64,000 bases of DNA, taken from contig JAQWRT010000046.1 of NCBI GenBank assembly GCA_029243605.1, forward strand, positions 1-64,000, read 5' to 3'. Origin of the DNA: Myxococcota bacterium. GTDB taxonomy: Bacteria; Myxococcota_A; UBA9160; UBA4427. The notes under the pieces are model-generated. The model worked only from the letters and a program-made list of their open reading frames with translations, searched no databases and had not been told where the DNA came from. A program made the position numbers and the translations under genes. This document shows positions 18,850-27,249 of the stretch, piece after piece; within the stretch, counting starts at the first letter, position 1; each line of letters opens with the position of its first letter.

Positions 18850-19416
18850 ATGCCGCTCAAACACACACTCCTGGGAATTCTCGATAAAGAAGCCATGCAC
18901 GGCTACGCACTCCGCAAGCGCACGGACGAGTTCTCGTGGATCTATCCCATGACCAACGCCTCGATTTATCCCGCCCTCCACGCGCTTGAGAATGACAAGC
19001 TGATCAGCCACGAATCCAAAATTCACAATGGCCGGGCCCGAAAGATCTACCACATCACCGACGAGGGCCGAGCGAGCCTGCGGAGTTGGTTGGACGGCGA
19101 TGTCGAGCACACGCTATCGCTCCGCGACCAGATGCTCCTGCGAATCGTGCTGCACGGGAAGCAGGATTCCCCGCTCTCCCTGAGTTGGATCAGCACCGCC
19201 CTCGAATCTCTCGAAGTCGAGATGAAAGCATTCGAAGCCGCTGCGGCCTCCCGGGAGGAAAAGACGCCGGGAATGGAAGTCGTCGAGGAGTTCGGCTTGG
19301 AGATTCTCAAGCTCCGGATGCGCTTGTTCCAGAAACTCCTGGATCTCCCCCGAGCCGAAGCTGGCCAACGGGACGAGTCCTGCATCCAGGGACGGAACAC
19401 GTTCGCCACGGCCTGA
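18850..19416 (+). CDS. PadR-family transcriptional regulator
   Basis: A 188-residue protein with an N-terminal winged helix (residues 1-80): LLGILDKEAMHGYALRKR, SIYPALHALENDKLIS and KIYHITDEGRASLRSWL are typical PadR strands and helices. The C-terminal half is helical (DQMLLRIVLH onward), matching the PadR C-terminal dimerisation domain. It should bind DNA as a dimer and respond to a small molecule. It has a long private upstream region and stands convergent to mpl, so the regulated genes cannot be inferred beyond likely autoregulation. Confidence 0.88.
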   Translation: MPLKHTLLGILDKEAMHGYALRKRTDEFSWIYPMTNASIYPALHALENDKLISHESKIHNGRARKIYHITDEGRASLRSWLDGDVEHTLSLRDQMLLRIVLHGKQDSPLSLSWISTALESLEVEMKAFEAAAASREEKTPGMEVVEEFGLEILKLRMRLFQKLLDLPRAEAGQRDESCIQGRNTFATA

Positions 19417-19441
19417 GAGGGCCCGAGAGGCCTCTGCCCGA

Positions 19442-20899
19442 CTAGGGGTTGGCTTCGCCCGCCTCCAGAGCCGCCAGCAACTTTTCCCAAATATTGCCGA
19501 AGGCTCCGTTGCTCATGATGAGAACGGTATCCCCGGAGATCGCCTCGCTTGCGAGTTGAGTCACGATCTCGTCGACCCCCGAGCAGGAACGCGCCTGGAC
19601 TCCGTTGGACCGCAAGCCGAGGGAAAGCTCGCCGGCGGACAAGAACTCGGTCACCTCCCCGGTGGCGCTGTAGATCGGCTCTTGGGCCACTTCCGGGACG
19701 ATCACCACATCGGCCCCAGCGAGGGCCAGGGCGTAGTCGTCCTGAAATAATTTCCTTCGACTGGTATTCGATCGGGGTTCGAAGACGGCGATCAAGCGCC
19801 CCTCCGGGTAACGGCTACGCACCGCCTCGATGCTGCCTCGCACCGCGGTCGGGTGATGCGCGAAGTCATCGATTACCGTCACCCCACGCCGAGAGCCTCG
19901 GATTTCCTGGCGACGCTTGACGCCCTGAAAGGAGGGGAGCGCCTCGACGCTTTCGGCCAGAGGGACCCCCAGCGAATGCGCTGTGGCCAGGGCAGCGAGG
20001 GTATTTTCCACGTTGAAATGCCCATAGAGGGGAGTAAACACTCGGCCCCCTTCCCATCCGGGAGCGGACAGCGAAAACCCTGTGCCTCCGGGTTCGACAC
20101 GAACGTCGCTGGCGTAAAAATCAACCTCGCCCGGATCGACCGATCCATCCACCGGCTCCACGGCATAACCCAGCACCCGACACGCGCTCCCCTCGACGAC
20201 CTCGCGGACATTGGCGTGGTTCCACGCCGCGATCAGTGAACCCTCCTCGGGCATCCCATCGACAAGTTCACGAAAGGCGGACTTCACCGCCGCCAGGTCC
20301 TGATAGATGTCCGCATGGTCAAATTCCACCGAGGTGAGGATCGCGGTGCGCGGGTGGTAATGCAGGAATTTCGGCGTTTTGTCGAAGAAGGCCGTGTCGT
20401 ACTCGTCCCCCTCAACGACAAAATGTTCGCCCCTGCCCTCTCGAAAAGAACCGTCGAAATCAAGAGAGATTCCGCCCACGAGAAAGGACGGGTCACGTCC
20501 GGTCGAATCAAGCAGATAGGCCAAAAGACTCGTCGTCGTGGTCTTCCCGTGGGTTCCGGTCACAGCGACGCTGTGTTTTTGAGCCATGGCTAGCTCGTAA
20601 AGAGCGTCGGAAAAGGATCGGTAGGGAAGCCCTGCCTCGATCACTGCCAGGGCTTCGGGGTTATCTCGACGAACGGCATTTCCGATCACGACCAGGTCGG
20701 GCTTCCTGGAAAGAACGTTCTCCGGGTTGAAGCCTTCGATCACTTCGATTCCCCAGCCCTCGAGCGCAGTGCTCATGGGCGGGTAGAGCGCGTGATCCGA
20801 GCCCGTGACCTCGAGCCCCCGGGCTTTGAGGAGCCCGGCAAGGCTTCCCATCCCGGTACCCCCAATCGCGATGAAATGCGCGTGGCGGAGCGCCTTCAT
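19442..20899 (-). CDS. mpl: murein tripeptide ligase Mpl
   Basis: A 485-residue Mur-ligase-family enzyme that joins recycled L-Ala-gamma-D-Glu-meso-DAP tripeptide to UDP-MurNAc. Seen: N-terminal Rossmann motif IAIGGTGMGSLAGLLK, ATP-binding VAVTGTHGKTTTTSLLAY, VVEGDEYDTAFFDK typical of Mpl, the SVEFDHADIY segment and DDFAHHPTAVRGSI. The VEGDEYDTAFFD signature separates it from MurC. It lies last in the run dnaB-ldcA-serine hydrolase-mpl, 10 bases after the hydrolase. With LdcA it forms a murein-recycling pair and implies a DAP-type Gram-negative wall. Confidence 0.93.
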   Translation of the reverse strand: MKALRHAHFIAIGGTGMGSLAGLLKARGLEVTGSDHALYPPMSTALEGWGIEVIEGFNPENVLSRKPDLVVIGNAVRRDNPEALAVIEAGLPYRSFSDALYELAMAQKHSVAVTGTHGKTTTTSLLAYLLDSTGRDPSFLVGGISLDFDGSFREGRGEHFVVEGDEYDTAFFDKTPKFLHYHPRTAILTSVEFDHADIYQDLAAVKSAFRELVDGMPEEGSLIAAWNHANVREVVEGSACRVLGYAVEPVDGSVDPGEVDFYASDVRVEPGGTGFSLSAPGWEGGRVFTPLYGHFNVENTLAALATAHSLGVPLAESVEALPSFQGVKRRQEIRGSRRGVTVIDDFAHHPTAVRGSIEAVRSRYPEGRLIAVFEPRSNTSRRKLFQDDYALALAGADVVIVPEVAQEPIYSATGEVTEFLSAGELSLGLRSNGVQARSCSGVDEIVTQLASEAISGDTVLIMSNGAFGNIWEKLLAALEAGEANP

Positions 20900-20909
20900 C
20901 TCTCTTCCC

Positions 20910-22151
20910 TCAATCTGCGGTCAGACCTTCGAAAATCAAGTCATGAATTTGCGGACGCAAACCAAAATGGCTGCGCTTGGCGATCAAATGAACACGGTTC
21001 GTCAGTATCACCACGATCAACTCGCGCTCCAAATCGATCCAGAGCGATGTACCCGTAAAACCGAGATGACCGACAGATTGCGCCGAGAAATACTGGCCTG
21101 AGGATGACTGACCCTCGGTGGGCGTATCCCAGCCCAACGCCCAATCCGATTTCTCCGGCATTTTCTGACGCTGAGAAAACTCGCGCACGAGTGCCGACGG
21201 AAGGGCATCGCTCCGGCCATGCCATGAATCGAGAAAGGCCTGGGCGAAACGCATGATGTCATCAGCCGGAGCAAAAAGCCCCGCGTGCCCGGCCACTCCC
21301 CCCATGGCAAAGGCATTGGGGTCGTGCACTTCACCCCAAAGGATCCGCTTGCGCCAAGGGCAATTTTCGGTGGCCGCCAGTCTCCGGCGTTCGGACTCGG
21401 ACAACTCAGAATTTTTCTCGAGCCCCCCCGCCAGGGGGATAAACCGAGTGTCCTTCATACCCAGGGGTTCGAAAATTCTCTCTCGACAAAAATCATCGAG
21501 GGGCTGGCCCGAGACCGCCTCGATCAATGCGCCGAGCGCGATGAAATCCAGATCTCCATAGACGGCGGCTTCTCCCGGCTCATGAACCAGACCCGAGCGC
21601 ACCACCCGATCGAGGATCCAGGCTCTCGATTCCGGCGTGGCAATATGGCCCTCTCCGGTCTTCCGTTCTTTTTCGAGGAGGGTTTCGTGGTAGCCCCGCC
21701 AGGGCTTGAGCCCGGCCGAGTGGGTCAGCAGGTGCCGAATCGTCACCTCTTCTTTATCGCGCTCGGCGAATACCGGCAGATGTTTCGCTACGGGGTCATC
21801 CAGGGCGATCTTTTCGTCACCCACCAAAAGCATGATGCCCGTGGTGGTCGCGAGGTTCTTGGTCAACGAGGCGAGATCAAAAATCGTTTCCCGGGTCATG
21901 GGCAGGCGCTCGGGCCGCATGACCGAAAGCCCCTGGGACCAGGCGAATTCCAGAACCTCTCCCTCCCGGGGCATCCTCGCCAAAACGACGGCTCCGGGTA
22001 TTTCCGCCCGCTCGATCGCCTTGTCGAGGGCGCGCTCGACCTTGCCCAATTTTCTCTTGATTAGACTTCGCTTCATATCTCCCGATCCGTTCAAAGCTTT
22101 CAGATCGCCCGCTGGCTCCGCGAAAGGTCGCTCGGCCCGAGGCTGATTCAC
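20910..22151 (-). CDS. class C beta-lactamase-like serine hydrolase
   Basis: About 413 residues from GTG 22151 (20 bases after ldcA) or 388 from ATG 22076. No signal peptide is evident, suggesting a cytoplasmic enzyme. Active-site motifs of the beta-lactamase/esterase fold are present: SLTK (nucleophile Ser and Lys), YGDLD in place of YxN, and HLGFTG in place of the KTG triad. The YxDLxF/HxGFTG combination is common in cytoplasmic esterase/peptidase members rather than true beta-lactamases. Position between LdcA and Mpl suggests it acts on murein fragments, which is inference. Antibiotic resistance should not be assumed. Confidence 0.75.
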   Translation of the reverse strand: MNQPRAERPFAEPAGDLKALNGSGDMKRSLIKRKLGKVERALDKAIERAEIPGAVVLARMPREGEVLEFAWSQGLSVMRPERLPMTRETIFDLASLTKNLATTTGIMLLVGDEKIALDDPVAKHLPVFAERDKEEVTIRHLLTHSAGLKPWRGYHETLLEKERKTGEGHIATPESRAWILDRVVRSGLVHEPGEAAVYGDLDFIALGALIEAVSGQPLDDFCRERIFEPLGMKDTRFIPLAGGLEKNSELSESERRRLAATENCPWRKRILWGEVHDPNAFAMGGVAGHAGLFAPADDIMRFAQAFLDSWHGRSDALPSALVREFSQRQKMPEKSDWALGWDTPTEGQSSSGQYFSAQSVGHLGFTGTSLWIDLERELIVVILTNRVHLIAKRSHFGLRPQIHDLIFEGLTAD

Positions 22152-22170
22152 ACGCTCGACCGGGGGGGGA

Positions 22171-23100
22171 TCAGCGAGGTGTCACGGCGGATTCTAACAG
22201 TTCCAGTTCGCCCCGATCACCGTCAAGCGCAGCAAGCCCCCCAAAGGGCCATGCCAGGTTTCGCTCTCCGTGGCCGAAGGGCAGATCGAAGAGCACCGGC
22301 ACTCCCAAGGGCTCAAAAAATTCGCGAAGAACCACCTCGGCATCGCGCTCGGGGAAGCGTTCATCCCGGCAATCGACCAGAGTGCCCACACCGACTCCAG
22401 CAAGGGCCTCGAATTTGCCCGCCGATCGCAGTTGTTCGAGCATCCGGTCCATGCGGTAGGGCGACTCCCCGATTTCCTCGAGAAGGAGGATGCATCCCCG
22501 GGTTTCGATTTCCCAGGCCGTCCCCAAGCTCGCCGTCACCAGGGTCAGGGATCCCCCCAAAAGCCGCCCCTCGGCCCGACCCCCCACTACGGGGCGGGCG
22601 GGCATGGCGGGAGGTAGAGCTTCTCCCAGCAAGGCATTGGCCAGGAATTCACCGTTCTCTCCCCCGAGCCCCTCCAATCGCTCGAGCATGGGGCCGTGAA
22701 TCCCCATCAGCCCTGCCACGCGCCACTGCCACAGGAGCAGGGAGGTGATATCGCTATACCCCACAAGAGGCTTGCGAGCCCGGCGGAAGGTCTCGACATC
22801 GAGCCGGCCAAGTAGGCGGCTGCTTCCATATCCACCCCGGGCGCAGAGAATCGCGTCGATGTCCGGGGACGCCACCAGTTCATTCAGTTCGGCGCTACGC
22901 CGTGAATCTTCCCCCGCGAGATAACCCGATCGCTCGGTAAGGTCGGATCGGCGCACGGGCTCGAATCCGAGCGCGCGCAGCGCCTGTTCCCCCGCCTCCA
23001 CGCGATCGGGATCGACGACACCCGCCGGTGCCGCAATTCCCACGCGGGCACCAGGTCGAAGAGCTCGAGCTTGCAACGCGGCAGCCAATGGCTTCCTCAC
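22171..23100 (-). CDS. ldcA: LD-carboxypeptidase LdcA (peptidase S66)
   Basis: A 309-residue cytoplasmic serine peptidase that removes the terminal D-Ala from recycled murein tetrapeptides. The nucleophile elbow is VGYSDITSLL. Other family marks are ILCARGGYGSSRLL, GIHGPMLERL, ILLLEEIGESPYRMDRML and the C-terminal VLFDLPFGHGERNLAWPFG carrying the catalytic His. The start is GTG. Its product, a tripeptide, is the substrate for Mpl two genes on, so the order LdcA, hydrolase, Mpl makes metabolic sense. Confidence 0.92.
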   Translation of the reverse strand: MRKPLAAALQARALRPGARVGIAAPAGVVDPDRVEAGEQALRALGFEPVRRSDLTERSGYLAGEDSRRSAELNELVASPDIDAILCARGGYGSSRLLGRLDVETFRRARKPLVGYSDITSLLLWQWRVAGLMGIHGPMLERLEGLGGENGEFLANALLGEALPPAMPARPVVGGRAEGRLLGGSLTLVTASLGTAWEIETRGCILLLEEIGESPYRMDRMLEQLRSAGKFEALAGVGVGTLVDCRDERFPERDAEVVLREFFEPLGVPVLFDLPFGHGERNLAWPFGGLAALDGDRGELELLESAVTPR

Positions 23101-23175
23101 TGATCGTCGATCTCCGGCGGGCGAAGGTTATCTCCTGGACTCGGCGCCGAGTGCTCGGCGCAAAATTCGGCTGAC

Positions 23176-24657
23176 TCAGAAGGGGTCATCATCCGCGAAC
23201 GCACCGCCGCCCGAAAATCCACTATCGGGACCGGCGAAGCCGCCGCCACCGGAGCCCCCATACGGGTCTTCCGAGATCGGCCAGTCCCGAAACTGTGCGT
23301 AACGCCCCTCGAATTCGAGCTGGACTGTGCCGGTTGGGCCGTTGCGCTGTTTCGCAATGATCAGCTCCGCCATGTTCTCGAACTCGGTTTCCTTGTTGTA
23401 GACGACATCCCGATAGATAAAGCCGATGATGTCGGCATCCTGCTCGATGGCGCCGGATTCGCGAAGATCCGCCAACATCGGCCTCTTGTCTTCCTTACGG
23501 CTCTCCGGGCCACGATTCAACTGGGATAGGGCCAGAACGGGAATATCCAATTCCTTGGCCAACCCCTTAAGGCCTCGACTGATCTCGGAAATTTCCTGTT
23601 CGCGGCTGGCCGAGCCGCCATCGCCGTGGGCGAGCTGCAGATAGTCAACCACCACCAAATCGAGGCCTTGCTCGGCCCGCAAGCGACGGCTCTTTGAGCG
23701 AATCTCGAGGACGGTCGCCGCCCCGGTATCGTCGATCCAGATACCGGCTTCGGCCAGCGAGCCCGCCGAAACCATCAAACGCCCGTGCACCTCGCTCGAA
23801 ATCAAACCACTGCGAAAAGTCGAAAAGTCGACCTGAGCCTCGGAGGAGAGCATCCGCATAACCAACGAGCGGGTCGTCATTTCAAGGGAGAAAACCGCAA
23901 CCTTCTTGCCGCCATCCACCGCAGCATTCCGAGCCACGTTCAAGGCCAGCGCCGTCTTTCCCATACTCGGACGCGCCGCGAGAATGAACAGATCGCCGGG
24001 TTGAAGCCCGCCCGTCATCTGGTCGAGCTTCGAGTATCCCGTCGAAAGACCGGTCAACTCCCCACTGCGATTCATGAGCATGTCGATGTGATCCATCGCG
24101 TCATGAACGCCCGACTTCAGGCTCTCCAGGGACTGGCTGCCCTGTTCGGTGCCCAGAGTAAAAATTCGTCCCTGGGCGGCATCGAGAAGTTTGTCCGCCG
24201 ATTCTCGTCGGTCGTAGCCGAGGCTGACGATCTCCGAGGCCACGCTGATCAGGTTTCGCTTCTTCGCTGCCTCGCGAACGATGCCCGCGTAATGCGCCGA
24301 GTTCGCCGCCGTCGCCTCGTAGTCGGCGATTTCTGCGAGCACCAGCACTCCGCCAATGGCCTCGAGGAGCCCCTCGACCTGGAGGTGACTGTTCAGCGTC
24401 GTCAGATCGACCGGCTGGTTTCGATCCTTGAGCTGGACCATCGCCCGAAAAAGGATCTGGTGGGCCGGGTGATAGAAATCTTCATCCCGCAGCTCGGTGA
24501 CCAGGCTATGGATAACACCGTTGTCCAAGAGGATCGCCGAGAGAACAGCCTTCTCCGCAGAGAGGTCCTGGGGCGGTTCGCGACCGGCACTCTCAGCCAA
24601 ACCGCGACTCTGGGGTGCTCCCCCCCCCGGTCGGCTCGGCAAATCACTGAGACTCAT
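23176..24657 (-). CDS. dnaB: replicative DNA helicase DnaB
   Basis: A 493-residue hexameric helicase driving the replication fork. The N-terminal domain (PQDLSAEKAVLSAILLDN) leads to the RecA-like core with Walker A ARPSMGKTALALN, then VVVDYLQLAHGDG (Walker B), ISRGLKGLAKELDIPVLALSQLNR (H3) and ADLRESGAIEQDAD (H4). No intein. I use ATG 24657 because GGAGG stands eight bases before it; the in-frame GTG at 24663 has only two. The C-terminus is Gly/Ser-rich (DPYGGSGGGGFAGPDSG). It follows rplI on the same strand after a gap of about 210 bases, the usual order. Confidence 0.96.
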   Translation of the reverse strand: MSLSDLPSRPGGGAPQSRGLAESAGREPPQDLSAEKAVLSAILLDNGVIHSLVTELRDEDFYHPAHQILFRAMVQLKDRNQPVDLTTLNSHLQVEGLLEAIGGVLVLAEIADYEATAANSAHYAGIVREAAKKRNLISVASEIVSLGYDRRESADKLLDAAQGRIFTLGTEQGSQSLESLKSGVHDAMDHIDMLMNRSGELTGLSTGYSKLDQMTGGLQPGDLFILAARPSMGKTALALNVARNAAVDGGKKVAVFSLEMTTRSLVMRMLSSEAQVDFSTFRSGLISSEVHGRLMVSAGSLAEAGIWIDDTGAATVLEIRSKSRRLRAEQGLDLVVVDYLQLAHGDGGSASREQEISEISRGLKGLAKELDIPVLALSQLNRGPESRKEDKRPMLADLRESGAIEQDADIIGFIYRDVVYNKETEFENMAELIIAKQRNGPTGTVQLEFEGRYAQFRDWPISEDPYGGSGGGGFAGPDSGFSGGGAFADDDPF

Positions 24658-24868
24658 CCCCACCCCCTCCCGGAGGCCCCGCGACGGAATCAGCGGGGGG
24701 CAACCGGCGCTCGCATGATATCACCGCACGGTGGTCACGGGAAAGCGCGATTCCCACCTTCGGGCCAGAAGAAATCCCAACCCCTCGGTCCCACCCCCAG
24801 CGGCGCTTCTAGGGGGGCCCAGAACGGGTCAGGACCTCCCAAGGTCGAGAAGCGGTCGGGCGGCTGGA

Positions 24869-25324
24869 TCAGTCGGCCGCTTTCACGATGACCTTGACCG
24901 AGGCCGAGAGATCACCCGCCAGGCGCACACTCACCGAATGCTCACCGACACTCCGGATGGGCTCGTCGAGAGAAACCTTGCGGCGGTCGATCGACTGGCC
25001 CTTCTCGGCCAGTTGCTCGGCGATTTGTTGCGCCGTCACCGAACCGAAGAGTTTGCCCTCTTCGCCCACCTGGGCTTCGAACTCGAGAACCAGGGATTCC
25101 ACGCGGCTCTTGAGCGCCTCGAGGTCCTTCATTTCCTTGGCGAGTTTCTCGGTGATCACCCGCTTCTGGTGCTCGATTTCCTTGACCTTACCCCGGGTTG
25201 CCAGACTGGCCTTCCCCTGGGGCAAGAGAAAATTCCGCGCGAAGCCCGGCTTCACGCTGACGATATCGCCGGCGGCGCCGAGGCGATGGACTTCCTCGTT
25301 CAAAATAATTTTGATAAGCGACAT
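24869..25324 (-). CDS. rplI: 50S ribosomal protein bL9
   Basis: A 151-residue large-subunit protein. The N-terminal domain carries VKPGFARNFLLPQGKA, the diagnostic bL9 signature, followed by the long helix (about residues 40-75) and the C-terminal domain with KLFGSVTAQQIAEQL. Length is standard. It sits 14 bases after rpsR and ahead of dnaB in the S6-S18-L9-DnaB group. Confidence 0.97.
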   Translation of the reverse strand: MSLIKIILNEEVHRLGAAGDIVSVKPGFARNFLLPQGKASLATRGKVKEIEHQKRVITEKLAKEMKDLEALKSRVESLVLEFEAQVGEEGKLFGSVTAQQIAEQLAEKGQSIDRRKVSLDEPIRSVGEHSVSVRLAGDLSASVKVIVKAAD

Positions 25325-25338
25325 GATTCGCCCTCCGC

Positions 25339-25800
25339 CTAGTAGTGGCTCGCCGCATACGGGAGCAACGCAACGTGCCGAGCCCGCTTGATCTCCGACG
25401 CGAGCTTGCGCTGATGCTTGGCGCAGGTTCCGGAAATCCGCCGCGGCGTAATTTTTCCCGTTTCCGAGATGAAAAGTCGCAGGGTCTTGGCCTCGCGGTA
25501 GTTCAGCACGGCCGTCTTGTCCGCGCAGAAACGGCAGACCTTCCTCCGCTGGAACATCCCCTTCTTCTGGCCCTTACGGGCCTTCTTCCGGGCCGCGGAG
25601 CGCAGCCGGGCCTTCACGCTCCAGGCACCGCGCGACGGTCCACGATCGCCACGATCACCTCGATCACCTCGATCGCCACGGTCACCACCCGGTCGAGAGT
25701 CACCTCGGGGCGGTCGCGCGCCTGAATCTTCACTGCCAGCGCCAGAATTGGAAGGTCCCGCCGGGCGATCGCTCTTATCGGGAGAGTCGGGTGCGCTCAT
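25339..25800 (-). CDS. rpsR: 30S ribosomal protein bS18 with long repeat-containing N-terminal extension
   Basis: A 153-residue protein, about twice the usual bS18 length. The normal S18 domain is the C-terminal half, from about residue 82: [12 protein letters not shown], then [17 protein letters not shown] and [20 protein letters not shown]. The Cys pairs resemble the zinc-binding form. The first 80 residues are predicted disordered: Ser/Pro/Gly/Asp-rich, with a GDR tripeptide repeated four times, then a basic stretch ([17 protein letters not shown]). The ATG overlaps the rpsF stop (ATGA). No closer in-frame ATG with a Shine-Dalgarno gives the short form, so the extension is probably real. 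Confidence 0.93.
   Translation of the reverse strand: MSAPDSPDKSDRPAGPSNSGAGSEDSGARPPRGDSRPGGDRGDRGDRGDRGDRGPSRGAWSVKARLRSAARKKARKGQKKGMFQRRKVCRFCADKTAVLNYREAKTLRLFISETGKITPRRISGTCAKHQRKLASEIKRARHVALLPYAASHY
25643..25687 (-). repeat. 9-bp tandem repeats encoding Gly-Asp-Arg
   Basis: Five consecutive 9-bp units close to CGATCACCT (two identical, three with one to three changes) lie inside the N-terminal extension of rpsR. They encode the GDR repeat on the minus strand. They are likely prone to slippage in register with the reading frame. Confidence 0.8.
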
Positions 25801-26459
25801 GATTCTTTCTCCTCACTTCCAGCATCCGCCGGCGCTTCAGGGGCAACGGGCGCCTCCTCGGCGGCTGCGGGGGCTTCTTCGGCTGCCGGGGCTTCTTCGG
25901 CTGCGGGGGCTTCTTCGGCTGCGGGGGCTTCGGCAGCTTCGCTGGTCACGGCCTCCGGGGCCTCTTCAGTCTCACCGGCTTCGGACTCTGCGCTCGCAGC
26001 TTCCGCTGCCTGCGCGGCTTCTGCAGCGGCGGCTCGCTCGGCCGCCTGAACCTCAGCCTCGGCTCGAGCCTTGGCTTCCTCTGCCTCTCGGGCCGCCTTC
26101 TCGGCAGCGCGCTTCTCGAGCTCGGCCTCGCGTTCCTTGGCCTCGGCCTGGCGTCCGGGAATGTCCGCAACGCTCTCGCTGACCTTGACCGTCAGGAAAC
26201 GGAGAACGGACTCCTCAAGTCGCAGGGTTCGCTCGAGTTCGGGCACCACCTGACCCTCGTCGAGAAACGAGAGCAGATAATAGTGACCCTTCTGAAAGCG
26301 GTTGATCTCGTATGCAAGCTTACGCTTGCCAAGATCATCGCAGAGCAACCGGATCGACGACGGCTCCTCAAGGAGACTGTCGAGGCGACCCAAGATCGCC
26401 GCCGAACCCTCTTCCGAGATCTCCGGCTGGATGATGATATTCAGTTCGTATTCCCGCAC
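25797..26459 (-). CDS. rpsF: 30S ribosomal protein bS6 with long Ala/Glu-rich C-terminal tail
   Basis: A 220-residue protein. Residues 1-100 are the S6 domain: [39 protein letters not shown] and [19 protein letters not shown]. From about residue 105 a charged helix follows ([22 protein letters not shown]), then an acidic Ala/Glu/Pro tail with EEAPAA repeats. S6 tails are often acidic, but this one exceeds the domain itself in length. The start is GTG 26459 with GGAGGAG seven bases upstream. rpsR follows with an ATGA overlap; the ssb gene often placed between them is absent. S6 pairs with S18 on the 30S platform. Confidence 0.94.
   Translation of the reverse strand: MREYELNIIIQPEISEEGSAAILGRLDSLLEEPSSIRLLCDDLGKRKLAYEINRFQKGHYYLLSFLDEGQVVPELERTLRLEESVLRFLTVKVSESVADIPGRQAEAKEREAELEKRAAEKAAREAEEAKARAEAEVQAAERAAAAEAAQAAEAASAESEAGETEEAPEAVTSEAAEAPAAEEAPAAEEAPAAEEAPAAAEEAPVAPEAPADAGSEEKES
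25863..25934 (-). repeat. 18-bp tandem repeats in the S6 tail
   Basis: Four adjacent 18-bp units (GGCTGCGGGGGCTTCTTC on the plus strand). The first and third are identical, the second differs at one base and the fourth at two. They encode the hexapeptide EEAPAA on the minus strand, and the unit length keeps frame. Confidence 0.85.
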
Positions 26460-26645
26460 GTGCTTACTCCTCCTCCTGGACAGGTGCTCTGGGCACCCGA
26501 GCCCACTGCCTATTCGCACCGAGTCGGGGTCGATGCGGGCGTTGGGACTGAGGGTTGGATCGATGAAGGAGCCTCAGAGGCTCCGAATGAGCGCGCATTG
26601 ATAACCCAAATAGGGCGCCCCGGCCAGCCGGGCGGGCGAACGCGC
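26460..26645 (-). promoter_or_regulatory. rpsF leader with hairpins, possible S6:S18 autoregulatory or terminator structures
   Basis: Between the pdxT stop and rpsF are two dyads: a perfect 8-bp dyad with a one-base centre at 26568-26584 (GGAGCCTC/GAGGCTCC), and GGTGC/GCACC at 26483-26497 lying directly before the Shine-Dalgarno. The second could hold or release the ribosome site. Many bacteria have an S6:S18-binding leader at this place, so autoregulation is plausible. I cannot confirm the conserved CCG loop of that motif. The first dyad may instead end the pdxST transcript. Confidence 0.3.
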
Positions 26646-27224
26646 CTAGTCGGCCAGGAGCAGGGCATGCACCCTGGGGTCGCCCGCGAGTTCGGGGTGA
26701 AATGTCGCCGCCAGCAACCTCCCCTGGCGCACCAGGACGGGGAGGCCGTCGACCCGCAGGAGAACCTCGACATCGGGCCCCAATTCGCCGACCTGGGGCG
26801 CCCGAATGAAAACACATTGCATTCCCGCGAGCTTGGGCTCCCCCCCCGAGTCGCAGGGAGCGACGAAGGAATCGACCTGGGTCCCGTAGGCGTTGCGAAT
26901 CGCTTTGAGATCCAGCAGCTCGAGGGTCGCCACGGGGTGGTTTTCGCACGCCCTGGCCAGAAGAATCGCACCGGCACACGTCCCCAGGATCGCGCCACCC
27001 GAGCGCGCGTAGGCGCGAATCGGCTCCCAGAGCCCGAGACGGCTCAGCCCCTTGGAGATGGTAGTACTCTCCCCTCCGGGGATAATCAACCCGTCGAGGC
27101 CGACCAGATCCGCTTCCCCGAGCACCCGAGTCGCCTCGACGCCAAGCCCCTCGAGGATCGCCAGGTGTTTGTCCACCGCGCCCTGGATCGCCAAAACGCC
27201 CACGCGCTTGTTCCGAGCCGCCAC
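26646..27224 (-). CDS. pdxT: pyridoxal 5'-phosphate synthase glutaminase subunit PdxT
   Basis: A 192-residue class I glutamine amidotransferase that feeds ammonia to PdxS. It has VGVLAIQGAVDKHL, the oxyanion segment IIPGGESTTISKG, the nucleophile elbow LGTCAGAILLA (catalytic Cys) and the His-Glu pair in TFHPELAGDPR. I chose GTG 27224, with GAGG six bases upstream and 25 bases after the pdxS stop; an ATG at 27278 would overlap pdxS by 29 bases. Together with PdxS it makes PLP from ribose-5-phosphate, glyceraldehyde-3-phosphate and glutamine. Confidence 0.94.
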   Translation of the reverse strand: MAARNKRVGVLAIQGAVDKHLAILEGLGVEATRVLGEADLVGLDGLIIPGGESTTISKGLSRLGLWEPIRAYARSGGAILGTCAGAILLARACENHPVATLELLDLKAIRNAYGTQVDSFVAPCDSGGEPKLAGMQCVFIRAPQVGELGPDVEVLLRVDGLPVLVRQGRLLAATFHPELAGDPRVHALLLAD

Positions 27225-27249
27225 CGCTGACCTCGCTGCCGCGCCCGAG

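Noticed and set aside
20910-22151. Antibiotic-resistance beta-lactamase
   Set aside because: No signal peptide, and KTG and YxN are replaced by HLGFTG and YGDLD. Context points to murein recycling.
25643-25934. CRISPR-like array
   Set aside because: The repeats are 9- and 18-bp coding tandem repeats without spacers, in frame in rpsR and rpsF. No CRISPR or cas gene is in the window.
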